Positions 43,934 through 53,756 of a stretch of 62,769 nucleotides of DNA are shown piece by piece. The notes below the pieces were generated by a model. The model was not told the DNA's origin. It searched no databases and saw only the letters and a program-made list of their open reading frames with translations. The translations under genes and the position numbers were made by a program. Origin of the DNA: Pseudohaliea rubra DSM 19751 (GTDB lineage: Bacteria; Pseudomonadota; Gammaproteobacteria; Pseudomonadales; Halieaceae); assembly GCF_000764025.1 (NCBI RefSeq), contig NZ_KN234759.1:1-62769 (forward strand). The letters are read 5' to 3'. Position 1 is the first letter of the stretch. Each line of letters opens with the position of its first letter.

Positions 43934-46687
43934 TCAGTCAGCCATCAGCTGCCGCAGCACGTAGTGCAGGATGCCGCCGCCGGCGTAGTAGCTGGCTTCG
44001 TTGGCGGTGTCGATGCGGGCCTTCAGCTTGCAGCTTCGGGTGCTGCCGTCGGGGTAAGTAACGTCCAGGGTCACCGTCTGCCCGGGGGTGACGCCGCCGG
44101 CGATACCGTGCAGTGCCAGCGTCTCCTCGCCCGTCAGGGCGAGGGTCCGGCGGTTCTCGCCGTCCGCGAACTGCAGCGGCAGCACGCCCATGCCGATGAG
44201 ATTCGACCGGTGAATCCGTTCGAAGGATTCGGCGATCACCGCGCGCACGCCCAGGAGCAGCGTGCCCTTGGCCGCCCAGTCGCGGCTTGAGCCGGTGCCG
44301 TATTCCCGCCCGGCCACCACCACCAGCGGGGTGCCCTCCTTCCCATAGCGCATGGCGGCGTCGTAAATCGACAGCTGCTCACCGCTCGGTACGTGGCGCG
44401 TATAGCCGCCCTCCACGTCGTCGAGCATCTCGTTGTTGATGCGCACGTTGGCGAAGGTTCCCCGCATCATGACTTCATGATTGCCGCGGCGCGAGCCGTA
44501 GGAATTGAAGTCCGGCTTGTGAATGCCGTGTTCGATAAGGTAGCGCCCCGCGGGGCTGTCGGTGCTGAAGGCGCCCGCTGGGGAGATGTGGTCTGTGGTC
44601 ACGCTGTCGCCGAGGAGCGCGAGGATGCGGGCCCCCTCGACGTCCGTCAGCGCCCCGGGCTCCGGCGCCATGCCCTGGAAGTAGGGTGGATGCTGAATGT
44701 AGGTCGAGCTGTCGGTCCACTGGTAGGTTTTGCTGTCCGGTACCTTGATGGCCTGCCAGGTTGCGTCGCCGTCGAAGACCGAGGCGTATTCGTCCCGGAA
44801 CATGGCCGTGCTCACCCGGGCCACCGCTTCAGCGACCTCGGCCTGGCTCGGCCACAGATCCGCCAGGTACACGGCGTTGCCGTTGGCGTCCTCGGCGATC
44901 GGATCCCTGCTGAGGTCCAGGCGCACATTCCCGGCGAGGGCGTAGGCCACCACCAGCGGCGGCGACGCCAGCCAGTTTGCCTTCACCAGCGGGTGCACCC
45001 GGCCTTCGAAGTTGCGGTTGCCGGAGAGCACCGAGGAGACCGTGAGGTCGCCGGTGACGATGGCCTTTTCGATCGGTTCCCGCAGTGGGCCGCTGTTGCC
45101 GATACAGGTCGTGCAGCCGTAGCCGACCAGATTGAAGCCGAGCCGGTCGAGGGCCGCCTGCAGGCCGCTCGCCGCGAGGTATTCGGTCACCACCCGGGAG
45201 CCTGGTGCCAGGGAGGTCTTTACCCAGGGTTTTACGGTGAGCCCCCGGGCCACCGCTTTCTGCGCGAGCAGGCCAGCGGCCATCATCACGCTCGGGTTGG
45301 AGGTGTTGGTGCAGGAGGTGATTGCTGCGATCACCACGGCACCGGGGTTCAGGTGCAGGGGCTCGCCGTCGAGCTCGCAGTACTGGCTGCTGGCGTGCAG
45401 ATAGCTGGCGTCGATGCCGACAGCGCCCTGGCCGCCCTCGCTCTCAAGGCGGCCGGTGTCGGCGGGGGCCGTGCCCTCGCCCTGCTCCATAAGCAGTTCG
45501 AAGGTGCTGCGCACCTTGCTGAGGCCAACCCGGTCCTGCGGGCGCTTGGGGCCGGCGAGGCTCGCTTCCACCGTGTCCAGATCCAGCTCCAGAACACTTG
45601 TGTAGGACGGCTCGTGCCCCGGCGTGCGCCACAGACCCTGGGCCTTGCAGTAGGCTTCTACCAGCGCGACCTGGTCTGCATCGCGACCGGTGAGCTCGAG
45701 GTAGGCCAGGGTTTGCTCGTCCACAGGGAAGAACCCGCAGGTGGCGCCGTACTCGGGCGCCATATTGGCGATGGTGGCGCGATCCGCCACGGGCATCTGG
45801 GCGAGGCCGTCGCCGAAGAACTCCACGAACTTACCGACCACCCCGTGCGCGCGCAGCATCTCCGTCACCGTGAGCACCAGGTCCGTGGCCGTAATGCCCT
45901 CGCGCAGCCGGCCGTTCATGCGGAAGCCCACGACCTCCGGAATCAGCATGGATACCGGCTGGCCGAGCATGGCGGCCTCCGCTTCGATCCCGCCCACGCC
46001 CCAGCCGAGGACGCCGAGACCGTTGATCATGGTGGTATGGGAATCGGTACCCACCAGCGTATCCGGGAAGGCCGTGAGGTTGCCGTGTCGATCGTCGCTC
46101 CACACGGTGCGCGCCAGGTACTCCAGATTCACCTGGTGGCAGATGCCCGTGCCGGGCGGCACCACCCGGAAGTTGTTGAAGGCCTGCTGGCCCCAGCGCA
46201 GAAACTCGTAGCGCTCCTGGTTGCGCTGCATTTCAATAGACACGTTGTCGGCAAAGGCCGAAGCCGAGCCGTATTCGTCCACCATGACGGAGTGGTCGAT
46301 CACCAGGTCTACCGGAGAGATCGGATTGATTTTCGCCGGGTCGCCGCCGGCGGCGGCGAGCGCGTCGCGCATGGCCGCAAGATCGACGATGGCAGGCACG
46401 CCCGTGAAGTCCTGCATGAGCACCCGCGCCGGCCGGAACTGAATCTCCGTTTTCGAGCGCTTGTCGTCGAGCCATGCCGCCATGGCGTCGAAATGGCTGC
46501 GGCTCACGGTTTCATCATCTTCGTAGCGCAGCAGGTTCTCAAGCAGCACCTTCAGGGAGAAGGGCAGGCGCTCGAGGTCACCGAGCTGCTTTGCCGCCCG
46601 CGGCAGGCTGTGGTAGCCGTAGCTGCGATGACCGACTTGCAGGTCGGTAAGCGTGTTGAGGCTGTTTTTGGCGCTGGAGTGGGTCAC
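43934..46687 (-). CDS. acnA: Aconitate hydratase A
   Basis: This 917-residue enzyme isomerises citrate to isocitrate in the TCA and glyoxylate cycles. The [4Fe-4S] cysteines are in TSCTNTSNPSVM and GCTTCIGNSG, and SRDWAAKGTLLLGV near the C-terminus is the AcnA/IRP1 swivel-domain motif. The N-terminal RSYGYHSLPRAAKQLGDLERLP matches AcnA rather than AcnB. It starts with GTG 46687 just after GGAGGCCACC. Confidence 0.94.
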   Translation of the reverse strand: MTHSSAKNSLNTLTDLQVGHRSYGYHSLPRAAKQLGDLERLPFSLKVLLENLLRYEDDETVSRSHFDAMAAWLDDKRSKTEIQFRPARVLMQDFTGVPAIVDLAAMRDALAAAGGDPAKINPISPVDLVIDHSVMVDEYGSASAFADNVSIEMQRNQERYEFLRWGQQAFNNFRVVPPGTGICHQVNLEYLARTVWSDDRHGNLTAFPDTLVGTDSHTTMINGLGVLGWGVGGIEAEAAMLGQPVSMLIPEVVGFRMNGRLREGITATDLVLTVTEMLRAHGVVGKFVEFFGDGLAQMPVADRATIANMAPEYGATCGFFPVDEQTLAYLELTGRDADQVALVEAYCKAQGLWRTPGHEPSYTSVLELDLDTVEASLAGPKRPQDRVGLSKVRSTFELLMEQGEGTAPADTGRLESEGGQGAVGIDASYLHASSQYCELDGEPLHLNPGAVVIAAITSCTNTSNPSVMMAAGLLAQKAVARGLTVKPWVKTSLAPGSRVVTEYLAASGLQAALDRLGFNLVGYGCTTCIGNSGPLREPIEKAIVTGDLTVSSVLSGNRNFEGRVHPLVKANWLASPPLVVAYALAGNVRLDLSRDPIAEDANGNAVYLADLWPSQAEVAEAVARVSTAMFRDEYASVFDGDATWQAIKVPDSKTYQWTDSSTYIQHPPYFQGMAPEPGALTDVEGARILALLGDSVTTDHISPAGAFSTDSPAGRYLIEHGIHKPDFNSYGSRRGNHEVMMRGTFANVRINNEMLDDVEGGYTRHVPSGEQLSIYDAAMRYGKEGTPLVVVAGREYGTGSSRDWAAKGTLLLGVRAVIAESFERIHRSNLIGMGVLPLQFADGENRRTLALTGEETLALHGIAGGVTPGQTVTLDVTYPDGSTRSCKLKARIDTANEASYYAGGGILHYVLRQLMAD

Positions 46688-46795
46688 GGTGGCCTCCGGG
46701 TTACTTCGGGGGGGGTGCCCCGTTGCCGGGGCGCAGGCTCGGGCACCGGTGGGCGCGCTGGTCGCGCCCGGCGCCCGCGCGGGGTCGCCGGACCC

Positions 46796-47449
46796 CTACT
46801 GCGGCATTTTCGTGGTGCGCAGGTAGGGCAGGCGGATCTCGATCTCGCCGAACTTCGCCTTCGCGGCGTCGTCATCGAGAGACAGTGCCACGATGACGTC
46901 CTGGCCGTGCTCCCAGTTGGCCGGCGTGGCGATGGGGACGCCGTAGGTTGCCTGCAGCGCGTCCAGGGCACGCAGGACCTCGGCGAAGTTGCGGCCGACG
47001 CTCATGGGGTAGGTCATGGACAGCTGCAGTTTCTTGTCGGGGCTGATGATGAGCACGGAGCGGACGCTGGCCGAGTCCGTCGCGGTGCGCCCGTCGGGCA
47101 GGTAGGCGTCCGCCGGCAGCATATCCAGCGCCTTGGACACCTCTAGGTTCTCGTCGGCGATGATCGGGAAGCCGGCCGGCGCGCCGCAGAAGTCCTCGAT
47201 GTCGGCCTTCCACTGCCTGTGCTCCTCGACACCGTCCACGGACAGGCCGATGACCTTTGTGCCACGCTTCTCCCACTCGGCGGCCAGGGTGGAGACGGCG
47301 CCGAATTCGGTGGTGCAGACCGGGGTGAAGTCCTTGGGATGGCTGAAGAGAATCGCCCAGCTGTCGCCGACGAAGTCATGCAGGCTGAAGGTGCCCTGGT
47401 CGGTCTCGACGGTGAGGTTGGGGACGGTGTCGTTGATGCGAAGACCCAT
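46796..47449 (-). CDS. 1-Cys peroxiredoxin (Prx6 type)
   Basis: This 217-residue thiol peroxidase has its peroxidatic Cys in HPKDFTPVCTTEFG (PVCTTE is the Prx6 motif), LSVDGVEEHRQW, and a C-terminal domain ending RLPYLRTTKMPQ; no resolving Cys of the 2-Cys type is visible. It reduces peroxides in the cytoplasm, protecting iron-sulfur enzymes such as the adjacent aconitase and PFOR. ATG 47449 follows GAGGAG; the frame extends upstream to 47611 but without supportable sequence. Divergent from the thioesterase-like gene. Confidence 0.88.
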   Translation of the reverse strand: MGLRINDTVPNLTVETDQGTFSLHDFVGDSWAILFSHPKDFTPVCTTEFGAVSTLAAEWEKRGTKVIGLSVDGVEEHRQWKADIEDFCGAPAGFPIIADENLEVSKALDMLPADAYLPDGRTATDSASVRSVLIISPDKKLQLSMTYPMSVGRNFAEVLRALDALQATYGVPIATPANWEHGQDVIVALSLDDDAAKAKFGEIEIRLPYLRTTKMPQ

Positions 47450-47599
47450 GCGGTCGCTCCTCTGTTGTTGGCGGGAGGGGCACAGAGTATAGACCCTCGG
47501 ACCGGGCGGCGTCCTGTCCGCAGTGATCGCGCGTTGACCGCGTCCGGGAAAGCCCCTAAGTTGCTCGCTTCCTGCAGGAGCCGTCGGGGAGCGACACGC

Positions 47600-48397
47600 A
47601 TGGGATTTCACGCCGACACCGCCGTCGAGGCCGTCGCCGATGGGCGCTATGGCGCCACGCTCCAGGAGGGCTGGGACGTGGTCGGCAACGCCAACGGCGG
47701 CTACCTCCTGGCGATCGCAGCCCGGGCCATGATGGCCGCGTCAGGCCGGCCGCACCCGGTCACCCTGAGTGCGCACTTCCTTTCCCCGGGGCGCCCCGGG
47801 CCACTGACCATCGACTGCGAGACCATCAAGGAGGGGCGCCGCTTCGCAACCTTGTCGGCGACGCTGGCCAGCGCGGAGAGACCGCTCCTGCGCCTGCTCG
47901 GCGGCTTTGCTGATCTCGGCGCCCTGGAGGGGCCCGCGCGCATCGAGGAGCAGCCCCCCGAGCTGCCGCCGCCGGACGAGTGCCCGCGGGTGCGGGCCGC
48001 GCCGGAGGGCTTTCCGCCGGCGATGATGGACCGCATCGATCTCCGGCTGCACCCCGAGGATGCGGGCTTCAAGGCCGGCAGGCCCTCCGGGCGCCCTCTG
48101 TTTCGCGGCTGGTTCCGGCTGCTGGACGAAGAGCCGCTGGATGCCTGCGCGCTGCTCCTGGCCCTCGATGCCTTCCCGCCGACGATCTTCAACGCCAACC
48201 TCCCCGTGAGCTGGACGCCGACGGTGGAACTCACCGCCCACCTGCGCGCGATCCCCGCGCCGGGCTGGCTGCGCTGCCGCTTCAGCACCCGCTTCATCGC
48301 CGGGGGGCTCATGGAAGAGGATGGCGAGCTCTGGGACTCCGAGGGCCATTTCGTCGCCCAGTCCCGGCAGCTGGCGCTGGTGCCCCGGGGCGGTTGA
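47600..48397 (+). CDS. TesB-like (double hot-dog) acyl-CoA thioesterase family protein
   Basis: This 265-residue protein has the N-terminal GWDVVGNANGGYLLAIAARAM with the GGY segment of the 4HBT_3/TesB-like family, and VTLSAHFLSPGRPGPLTIDCE. The C-terminal half (FRGWFRLLDEEPLDACALLLALDAFPPT) is the second hot-dog. It probably hydrolyses acyl-CoA; chain length is unknown. It lies about 100 bp before the PFOR gene on the same strand, and co-transcription is possible but not required. Confidence 0.72.
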   Translation: MGFHADTAVEAVADGRYGATLQEGWDVVGNANGGYLLAIAARAMMAASGRPHPVTLSAHFLSPGRPGPLTIDCETIKEGRRFATLSATLASAERPLLRLLGGFADLGALEGPARIEEQPPELPPPDECPRVRAAPEGFPPAMMDRIDLRLHPEDAGFKAGRPSGRPLFRGWFRLLDEEPLDACALLLALDAFPPTIFNANLPVSWTPTVELTAHLRAIPAPGWLRCRFSTRFIAGGLMEEDGELWDSEGHFVAQSRQLALVPRGG

Positions 48398-48498
48398 GCT
48401 CACCGGGCCGATCGGCCCGATTCCTGACCGAGGTCAATGCCCTGCTGCGTCCGGCGGGCGCAGCATGGGGGCGTCACTTTCAAGCCCGGGAGGCGGCC

Positions 48499-51400
48499 AT
48501 GGCTGCCGCAGCTACGCTCACCATTGACGGTAACGAGGCGGCGGCTCGTATCGCCCACCTTACCAACGAAGTCATTGCCATCTATCCCATCACCCCGGCC
48601 TCGCCCATGGGCGAATGGTCCGACGAGTGGTCGGCGCAGGGGCGGCAGAACCTCTGGGGCAGCGTGCCCCGGGTGGTGGAGATGCAGAGCGAGGCCGGCG
48701 CCGCCGGCGCGATTCACGGCGCCTTGCAGGTCGGTGCGCTGACCACGACCTTTACGGCCTCCCAGGGCCTGCTGCTGATGCTGCCGAACATGTACAAGAT
48801 CGCCGGCGAGCTGTCGCCGACGGTTTTTCACATCGCCGCGCGCTCCCTGGCCTGCCAGGCGCTGTCTATCTTCGGCGATCACAGCGACGTGATGGCGGCG
48901 CGGAGCACGGGCTTTGCGATGCTTGCGGCGAACTGCCCGCAGGAGGTGCATGACCTGGCGCTCATCGCCCAGGCCGCCACGCTCCGTGGACGCATCCCGG
49001 TACTGCACTTCTTCGACGGCTTCCGCACCTCCCATGAGGTGGCGAAGCTGACGGCGGTGTCCCCAGAGACGGTGCGCGCGCTTATCGACGAGGCGGCGGT
49101 TCATGCGCACCGGCGCCGGGCCCTGTCGCCGGAGCACCCGGTACTGCGTGGCAGCTCCCAGAACCCGGATGTGTACTTCCAGGCGCGGGAAACGGTGAAT
49201 CCCTACTACACTGCCTTTCCGGCCCTGGTGCAGGAAACCATGGACGCCTTCGCCGCCCTTACGGGGCGTCAGTACCGGCTCTTCGATTATGTGGGCGACG
49301 CTGCCGCCCAGCGGGTTGTGGTGCTTATGGGCTCCGGTGCCGAGGCCGCGGAGGAGGCCGTTGACTACCTCGTGCGCCAGGGTGAGCCTGTGGGCGTGCT
49401 CAAGGTGCGCCTGTACCGACCCTTTGACGCCGGGGCCCTGCTTGCGGCCCTGCCGGCTACGGTGCGCGCCATCGCCGTGCTGGACCGGACCAAGGAACCC
49501 GGTGCCGACGGCGAGCCGCTGTACAAGGACGTGGTCGCGGCGCTGGCCCGCGATGCCATGAGCGGGCGTCGACTGCCGGCACTGCCGCGCGTGGTCGGCG
49601 GCCGCTATGGCCTGTCTTCCAAGGAGTTCACGCCGGGGATGGTCAAGGCCGTGCTCGACGAGCTGGCGACGGATACGCCGGCCGATGGCTTTACTATCGG
49701 CATCCACGACGACGTCAGCCACACCAGCCTGCCCTGGGACGCGGGTTTTCGTGCCGACGCCCACGACGGCTGCTTCCAGGCGTTGTTCTACGGTCTCGGC
49801 AGTGACGGTACGGTGGGTGCGAATAAGAACAGCATCAAGATCATCGGCGAAGCGACGGACCTCTACGCCCAGGGCTACTTTGTCTACGACTCCAAGAAGT
49901 CCGGCGCGACGACCGTGTCCCATCTGCGCTTCGGACCCCGGCCGATCCGCTCGAGCTACCTCATCGAGGACGACGGCGCCGACTTCGTTGGTTGCCACCA
50001 GCCGAACTTCCTCGGCAGCGTCGCTATGCTTGCCGGGGCGGCGCCCGGGGCCGTTTTTCTGGTGAATTCCCCGGAGCCTCCGGAGCGCTTCTGGGAAAGT
50101 CTTCCGACTGAAGTGCAGGCGCAAGTCTCGGCCAAGGGGCTTTCGCTGTACTGCATCGATGCCTACCAGGTGGCTGCCGCTTGTGGCCTCGGCAAGCGCA
50201 TCAACACCATCATGCAGACCTGCTTCTTCGCCATCTCCGGCGTGCTGCCGCGGGAAGACGCCATGGTCGCCATCAAGGACGCCGTCGAGAAAACCTACGG
50301 CCGCCGGGGTCGCCGTATCGTCGAGGTGAACTTCGCCGCGATCGACGCGACCCTGGCCGCGCTGTACGAGGTACCCGTGGGCACGGTGGCGGATGCGTCG
50401 GCGCGGGGACGTCTCTCCCACAGCGAGGCAGGGGATGTTCCCGGCGACAGCTTCGCTGACCGGGTCACGCGCCGTATCATGGCGGGGCAGGGCGACCTGA
50501 TCCCGGTCAGTGCCCTGCCTGTGGACGGCAGCTTCCCGGTGGGGACCGCCGCCCTTGAGAGGCGGAACCTCGCGCTGGAAATTCCGGTGTGGGATGCGGA
50601 CCTCTGCACCCAGTGCGGCAAGTGCGCGCTGGTCTGCCCGCACGCGGCGATCCGCGCCAAGGTGTTCGATGCGGGGCTCATGGACGATGCACCGCCGACC
50701 TTCAAGGCCGTACCCACCCGCAGCAAGGATTACCCCGACGGTACCCTCATGAGCTACCAGGTGGCGCCGGAGGACTGCACCGGTTGCACTCTGTGCGTGG
50801 ACATCTGCCCGATCCGCGACAAGTCCAACGCCAGCCACAAGGCCCTGAACATGGCGCCGCAGCCGCCGCTCCGGGACGATGAGCGCGATAACTGGACCTT
50901 TTTTACGGGCCTGCCCGAGTACCCGCGGCCGGCGCTGAAGACCGGCACGATTCCCGGCGCGATGGTGCTGGAGCCGCTGTTCGAGTTTTCCGGCGCCTGC
51001 GTGGGCTGTGGCGAGACGCCCTACCTCAAGCTCGTCAGCCAGCTCTTCGGCGACCGCATGGTGGTCGCCAACGCCACCGGCTGCTCATCTATCTACGGCG
51101 GCAACCTGCCGACCACGCCGTGGAAGGCCAATGCGGAGGGGCGGGGTCCGGCCTGGAACAACTCGCTGTTCGAGGACAACGCGGAGTTCGGCCTCGGCAT
51201 GCGTATGGCGATTGACCAGCAGGCTGTCCACGCGCAGGAGTTGCTGTTGTCGCTCCGGGACCGGCTCGATCCAACCCAGGTCGATGCCATCCTCGGCGCG
51301 GACGAGAGCGACGAGGCGGGCATTCACGAGCAGCGCCAGCGCGTTGCCGCCCTGCGCGAGGCCCTCGCCCGCCTTGACGGCGAGGCCGCGGCAAACCTCG

Positions 51401-52149
51401 TGGAGCTGTCGGAAAACCTGTGCCGCAAGTCGGTCTGGTGCGTCGGCGGCGACGGCTGGGCCTACGATATCGGCTTCGGCGGTGTCGACCACGTCCTGGC
51501 GTCCGGGCAGGACATCAACATCCTGGTGCTGGATACGGAGGTCTACTCCAATACCGGTGGCCAGACCTCCAAGGCGACGCCACGGGGCGCCGTGGCGAAG
51601 TTCTCTGCCGGCGGCAAGGCCGTGGCGAAGAAAGACCTGGCTCTGCTTGCCATGGAGTACCCGGACGTCTACGTCGCCCACATTGCCTATGGCGCCAAGG
51701 ATACGCAGACCCTGAAGGCCTTTCTCGAGGCCGAGGCGCACCCGGGGCCGTCGCTGATCATCGCCTTCAGCCCCTGCATCGCTCACGGGGTCGACCTGTC
51801 GAACAACCACCACCAGCAGGATCTCGCTGTGAAGAGCGGCCACTGGCCCCTGTTCCGCTTCAACCCGGCGCGCCTTGCGAACGGGCAGAACCCGCTGCAG
51901 CTGGATTCAAAGGCGCCAAGCGTACCCTACCGGCAGTACATGGCATCGGAAACGCGCTTCAGTATGCTCTGGCACAGCCATCCTGACGACGCGGAGACCT
52001 TCGCCGACCAGGCTCAGCGCGAAATCGACACCCGCTTTGAGCACTATCGGCAGCTGGCGGCCCTGGACTGGAACGAAGGCGAGACGCTCAGCGCCGCCAA
52101 GGCGCAGCGTCGCAAGCAGGTGGAAAGCAGCCGCGGGGAGGACGAGTGA
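48499..52149 (+). CDS. nifJ: Pyruvate:ferredoxin (flavodoxin) oxidoreductase, single-chain
   Basis: This 1216-residue protein has the one-polypeptide PFOR layout. Domain I contains YPITPASPMGEWSDEW. Two ferredoxin clusters follow, CTQCGKCALVCP near residue 703 and CTGCTLCVDICP near 760. The proximal-cluster region has CVGCGE near 834, and the TPP-binding block is GGDGWAYDIGFGG near 984 with LDTEVYSNTGGQ. It interconverts pyruvate + CoA with acetyl-CoA + CO2 using low-potential ferredoxin or flavodoxin. It can run in the carboxylating direction, which would link to the mcr/pcs carbon route; the oxidative direction is equally possible. ATG 48499 has GGGAGG upstream; the longer frame is not supported. 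One bp separates it from the DHOD-like gene. Confidence 0.93.
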   Translation: MAAAATLTIDGNEAAARIAHLTNEVIAIYPITPASPMGEWSDEWSAQGRQNLWGSVPRVVEMQSEAGAAGAIHGALQVGALTTTFTASQGLLLMLPNMYKIAGELSPTVFHIAARSLACQALSIFGDHSDVMAARSTGFAMLAANCPQEVHDLALIAQAATLRGRIPVLHFFDGFRTSHEVAKLTAVSPETVRALIDEAAVHAHRRRALSPEHPVLRGSSQNPDVYFQARETVNPYYTAFPALVQETMDAFAALTGRQYRLFDYVGDAAAQRVVVLMGSGAEAAEEAVDYLVRQGEPVGVLKVRLYRPFDAGALLAALPATVRAIAVLDRTKEPGADGEPLYKDVVAALARDAMSGRRLPALPRVVGGRYGLSSKEFTPGMVKAVLDELATDTPADGFTIGIHDDVSHTSLPWDAGFRADAHDGCFQALFYGLGSDGTVGANKNSIKIIGEATDLYAQGYFVYDSKKSGATTVSHLRFGPRPIRSSYLIEDDGADFVGCHQPNFLGSVAMLAGAAPGAVFLVNSPEPPERFWESLPTEVQAQVSAKGLSLYCIDAYQVAAACGLGKRINTIMQTCFFAISGVLPREDAMVAIKDAVEKTYGRRGRRIVEVNFAAIDATLAALYEVPVGTVADASARGRLSHSEAGDVPGDSFADRVTRRIMAGQGDLIPVSALPVDGSFPVGTAALERRNLALEIPVWDADLCTQCGKCALVCPHAAIRAKVFDAGLMDDAPPTFKAVPTRSKDYPDGTLMSYQVAPEDCTGCTLCVDICPIRDKSNASHKALNMAPQPPLRDDERDNWTFFTGLPEYPRPALKTGTIPGAMVLEPLFEFSGACVGCGETPYLKLVSQLFGDRMVVANATGCSSIYGGNLPTTPWKANAEGRGPAWNNSLFEDNAEFGLGMRMAIDQQAVHAQELLLSLRDRLDPTQVDAILGADESDEAGIHEQRQRVAALREALARLDGEAAANLVELSENLCRKSVWCVGGDGWAYDIGFGGVDHVLASGQDINILVLDTEVYSNTGGQTSKATPRGAVAKFSAGGKAVAKKDLALLAMEYPDVYVAHIAYGAKDTQTLKAFLEAEAHPGPSLIIAFSPCIAHGVDLSNNHHQQDLAVKSGHWPLFRFNPARLANGQNPLQLDSKAPSVPYRQYMASETRFSMLWHSHPDDAETFADQAQREIDTRFEHYRQLAALDWNEGETLSAAKAQRRKQVESSRGEDE

Positions 52150-52150
52150 T

Positions 52151-53164
52151 ATGGCAGACCTCAGCAGCGCCTATCTGGGCCTGGCCCTCAAGAACCCGCT
52201 GATACCGTCCTCGTCGCCACTGACCGGTGACCTCGATGGCGCCCGCCGCCTCGAGGATGCCGGCGCGGCGGCGATCGTGCTGCCGTCCCTCTTCGAAGAG
52301 ACGATCCTTGCCGAGGAGGCGCGCATGACGCGCTTCCTCGACGATCAGGGCATCGGCCATGGGGAGGCAGACAGCTTCCGCCCGCTGCCGGCGCGCTTTC
52401 AGGGCACCGAAGAGACCTACCTCAACCGGCTGCGGCAACTCAAGGAGGCGCTGGCCATCCCGGTGATCGCAAGTCTCAACGGCACGACAGACGGCGGTTG
52501 GCTCAGCCACGCAACAAGCCTCGCCGAAGCCGGCGCCGACGCGCTGGAGCTCAACATCTACTACCTGGCGGCGGATCCCCTTGCTACGGCAGCTGCCGTG
52601 GAGGCGCGTTACCTTGCGGTGGCGGAGAAGCTGGTGGCATCGGTGGACCTGCCCGTCGCGGTCAAGCTATCGCCACAGTTCACGGCGCCCCTGGACCTTG
52701 TGCGGGCGCTGGAGCGCGTAGGCGTACGCGGGGTGGCCCTATTCAATCGCTTTTACCAGCCAGACATCGACTTGGAGACGCTGGAGGTGGTGCCGCGACT
52801 CGCCTTGTCGACGCCGGAGGAAGCACTCCTGCGGATCCGCTGGACCGCCATGCTCCGTGGCCATACCCGCTGTGCTATCGCTGTGACCGGGGGCTTCCAC
52901 AGCGCCGATGACGCCCTCAAGGCGCTGCTGGCCGGTGCCGATGTGGTTCACCTGTGCAGTGTGCTGCTCCGGGAGGGTCCCGCAGCCCTTGCGGCCATGC
53001 TCGTGGCGCTCCGCTGCTGGCTCGAAGAGCGCGAGTACGAGTCCGTTGACCAGCTCAAGGGCAGCCTGAGTTGCCAGCATGCGCCGGACCCGGCAGCTTA
53101 TGCCAGGGCCAATTATGTGCAGGTGCTGGAGAACTACAGCGTGCCTTCAGGGGTGCGTTTCTAG
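52151..53164 (+). CDS. Dihydroorotate dehydrogenase-like flavoprotein paired with PFOR
   Basis: This 337-residue TIM-barrel flavoprotein (LSSAYLGLALKNPLIPSSSPL, IASLNGTTDGGWLSHATSL, ALELNIYYLAADP, AVTGGFHSADDALKALLAGAD) belongs to the DHOD/DPD superfamily. Members of this subtype commonly follow a nifJ-type PFOR gene, and their real substrate is not established; a role in pyrimidine synthesis is less likely than a linked role in PFOR metabolism. ATG 52151 begins 1 bp after the PFOR stop, so translation is coupled. Confidence 0.8.
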   Translation: MADLSSAYLGLALKNPLIPSSSPLTGDLDGARRLEDAGAAAIVLPSLFEETILAEEARMTRFLDDQGIGHGEADSFRPLPARFQGTEETYLNRLRQLKEALAIPVIASLNGTTDGGWLSHATSLAEAGADALELNIYYLAADPLATAAAVEARYLAVAEKLVASVDLPVAVKLSPQFTAPLDLVRALERVGVRGVALFNRFYQPDIDLETLEVVPRLALSTPEEALLRIRWTAMLRGHTRCAIAVTGGFHSADDALKALLAGADVVHLCSVLLREGPAALAAMLVALRCWLEEREYESVDQLKGSLSCQHAPDPAAYARANYVQVLENYSVPSGVRF

Positions 53165-53213
53165 GGGGTGACCGCTGCCGGTGCAGCCGGCCAGTCGGGG
53201 CCGGTCAATAGAG

Positions 53214-53241
53214 GCGGGTCAGTAAGGGCGGGTCAGTAAGG
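53214..53241. repeat. Two perfect 14-bp direct repeats
   Basis: GCGGGTCAGTAAGG occurs twice back to back. It covers the end of the small minus-strand gene at 53233, and the duplicated unit supplies an alternative downstream stop (TGA at 53219-53221 in a different frame). Confidence 0.6.
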
Positions 53242-53451
53242 AAAGTACCGCCAGCTTACGATATAGAGCGCGATGAGGGCCGCACCGGTGACCACCCAGG
53301 CGGTGCCCGCCATTGCCGGGTGCATCCGCATTCCCTGGCCGGGCCAGCGCTGTGCTGGTGTCCGGGTCCCGGCTTCGGGGGCAGAGGGCCAGTCGAAGAG
53401 AGAGTGGGCAGGTTTCAGGCCGGCATGCTTTTCGGGCGTCTGATGTGTCAT
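53233..53451 (-). CDS. Small single-helix membrane protein near haem locus
   Basis: This 72-residue protein has a polar N-terminus (MTHQTPEKHAGLKPAHSLFDW) and one C-terminal helix (GTAWVVTGAALIALYIVSWRY). No family is recognised. It reads away from the haem receptor gene and shares the Fur-box-containing intergenic region, so it may be iron-regulated. ATG 53451 was chosen; upstream in-frame residues belong to the intergenic region. Confidence 0.45.
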   Translation of the reverse strand: MTHQTPEKHAGLKPAHSLFDWPSAPEAGTRTPAQRWPGQGMRMHPAMAGTAWVVTGAALIALYIVSWRYFPY

Positions 53452-53502
53452 GGAGCGGCCTCGGGTAACGGCTGAGTACCGAGCATAGTCCATCGGCCGG
53501 CA

Positions 53503-53530
53503 AATGCAAATAATTATCAATAATAATTGC
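53503..53530. promoter_or_regulatory. Fur-box-like AT-rich element
   Basis: AATGCAAATAATTATCAATAATAATTGC is a rough dyad with the alternating GATAAT/ATTATC character of Fur boxes (read on the minus strand as GCAATTATTATTGATAATTA). Confidence 0.5.
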
Positions 53531-53711
53531 CGGCGCTGCTTCGACCGGCCCCGGTACATCCTCGTGCTGCTCGGTTAACAGCGCTTCTGGTCCGTACCGG
53601 CATTGCGAGGACCAGACGGAAGGCCCGGAGCTTCGCAAAAGCAGCAGCACGCCTGCGCGCTGGCTTGCGTCCACCCCCGGGCTTGACAAGCCAATAAACG
53701 TAACCTTTAAT

Positions 53712-53746
53712 CAAATGCATCTAATTCGCATTTGCATATGAGAATG
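53712..53746 (+). promoter_or_regulatory. Dyad operator upstream of the haem receptor gene
   Basis: CAAATGC (53712-53718) and GCATTTG (53728-53734) form a perfect 7-bp dyad with a 9-bp spacer, followed by ATATGAGAATGG, a Fur-type half site. It lies 10-45 bp before the ribosome-binding site, so a bound repressor would block the promoter. Confidence 0.55.
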
Positions 53747-53756
53747 GAGGTTACCC

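Larger units (their letters stand above)
53452..53756. promoter_or_regulatory. 305-bp divergent intergenic region with two Fur-like sites
   Basis: No gene is seen. The region contains two AT-rich Fur-like elements (listed separately) and otherwise looks like ordinary promoter sequence for the haem operon and the small minus-strand gene. Confidence 0.5.
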
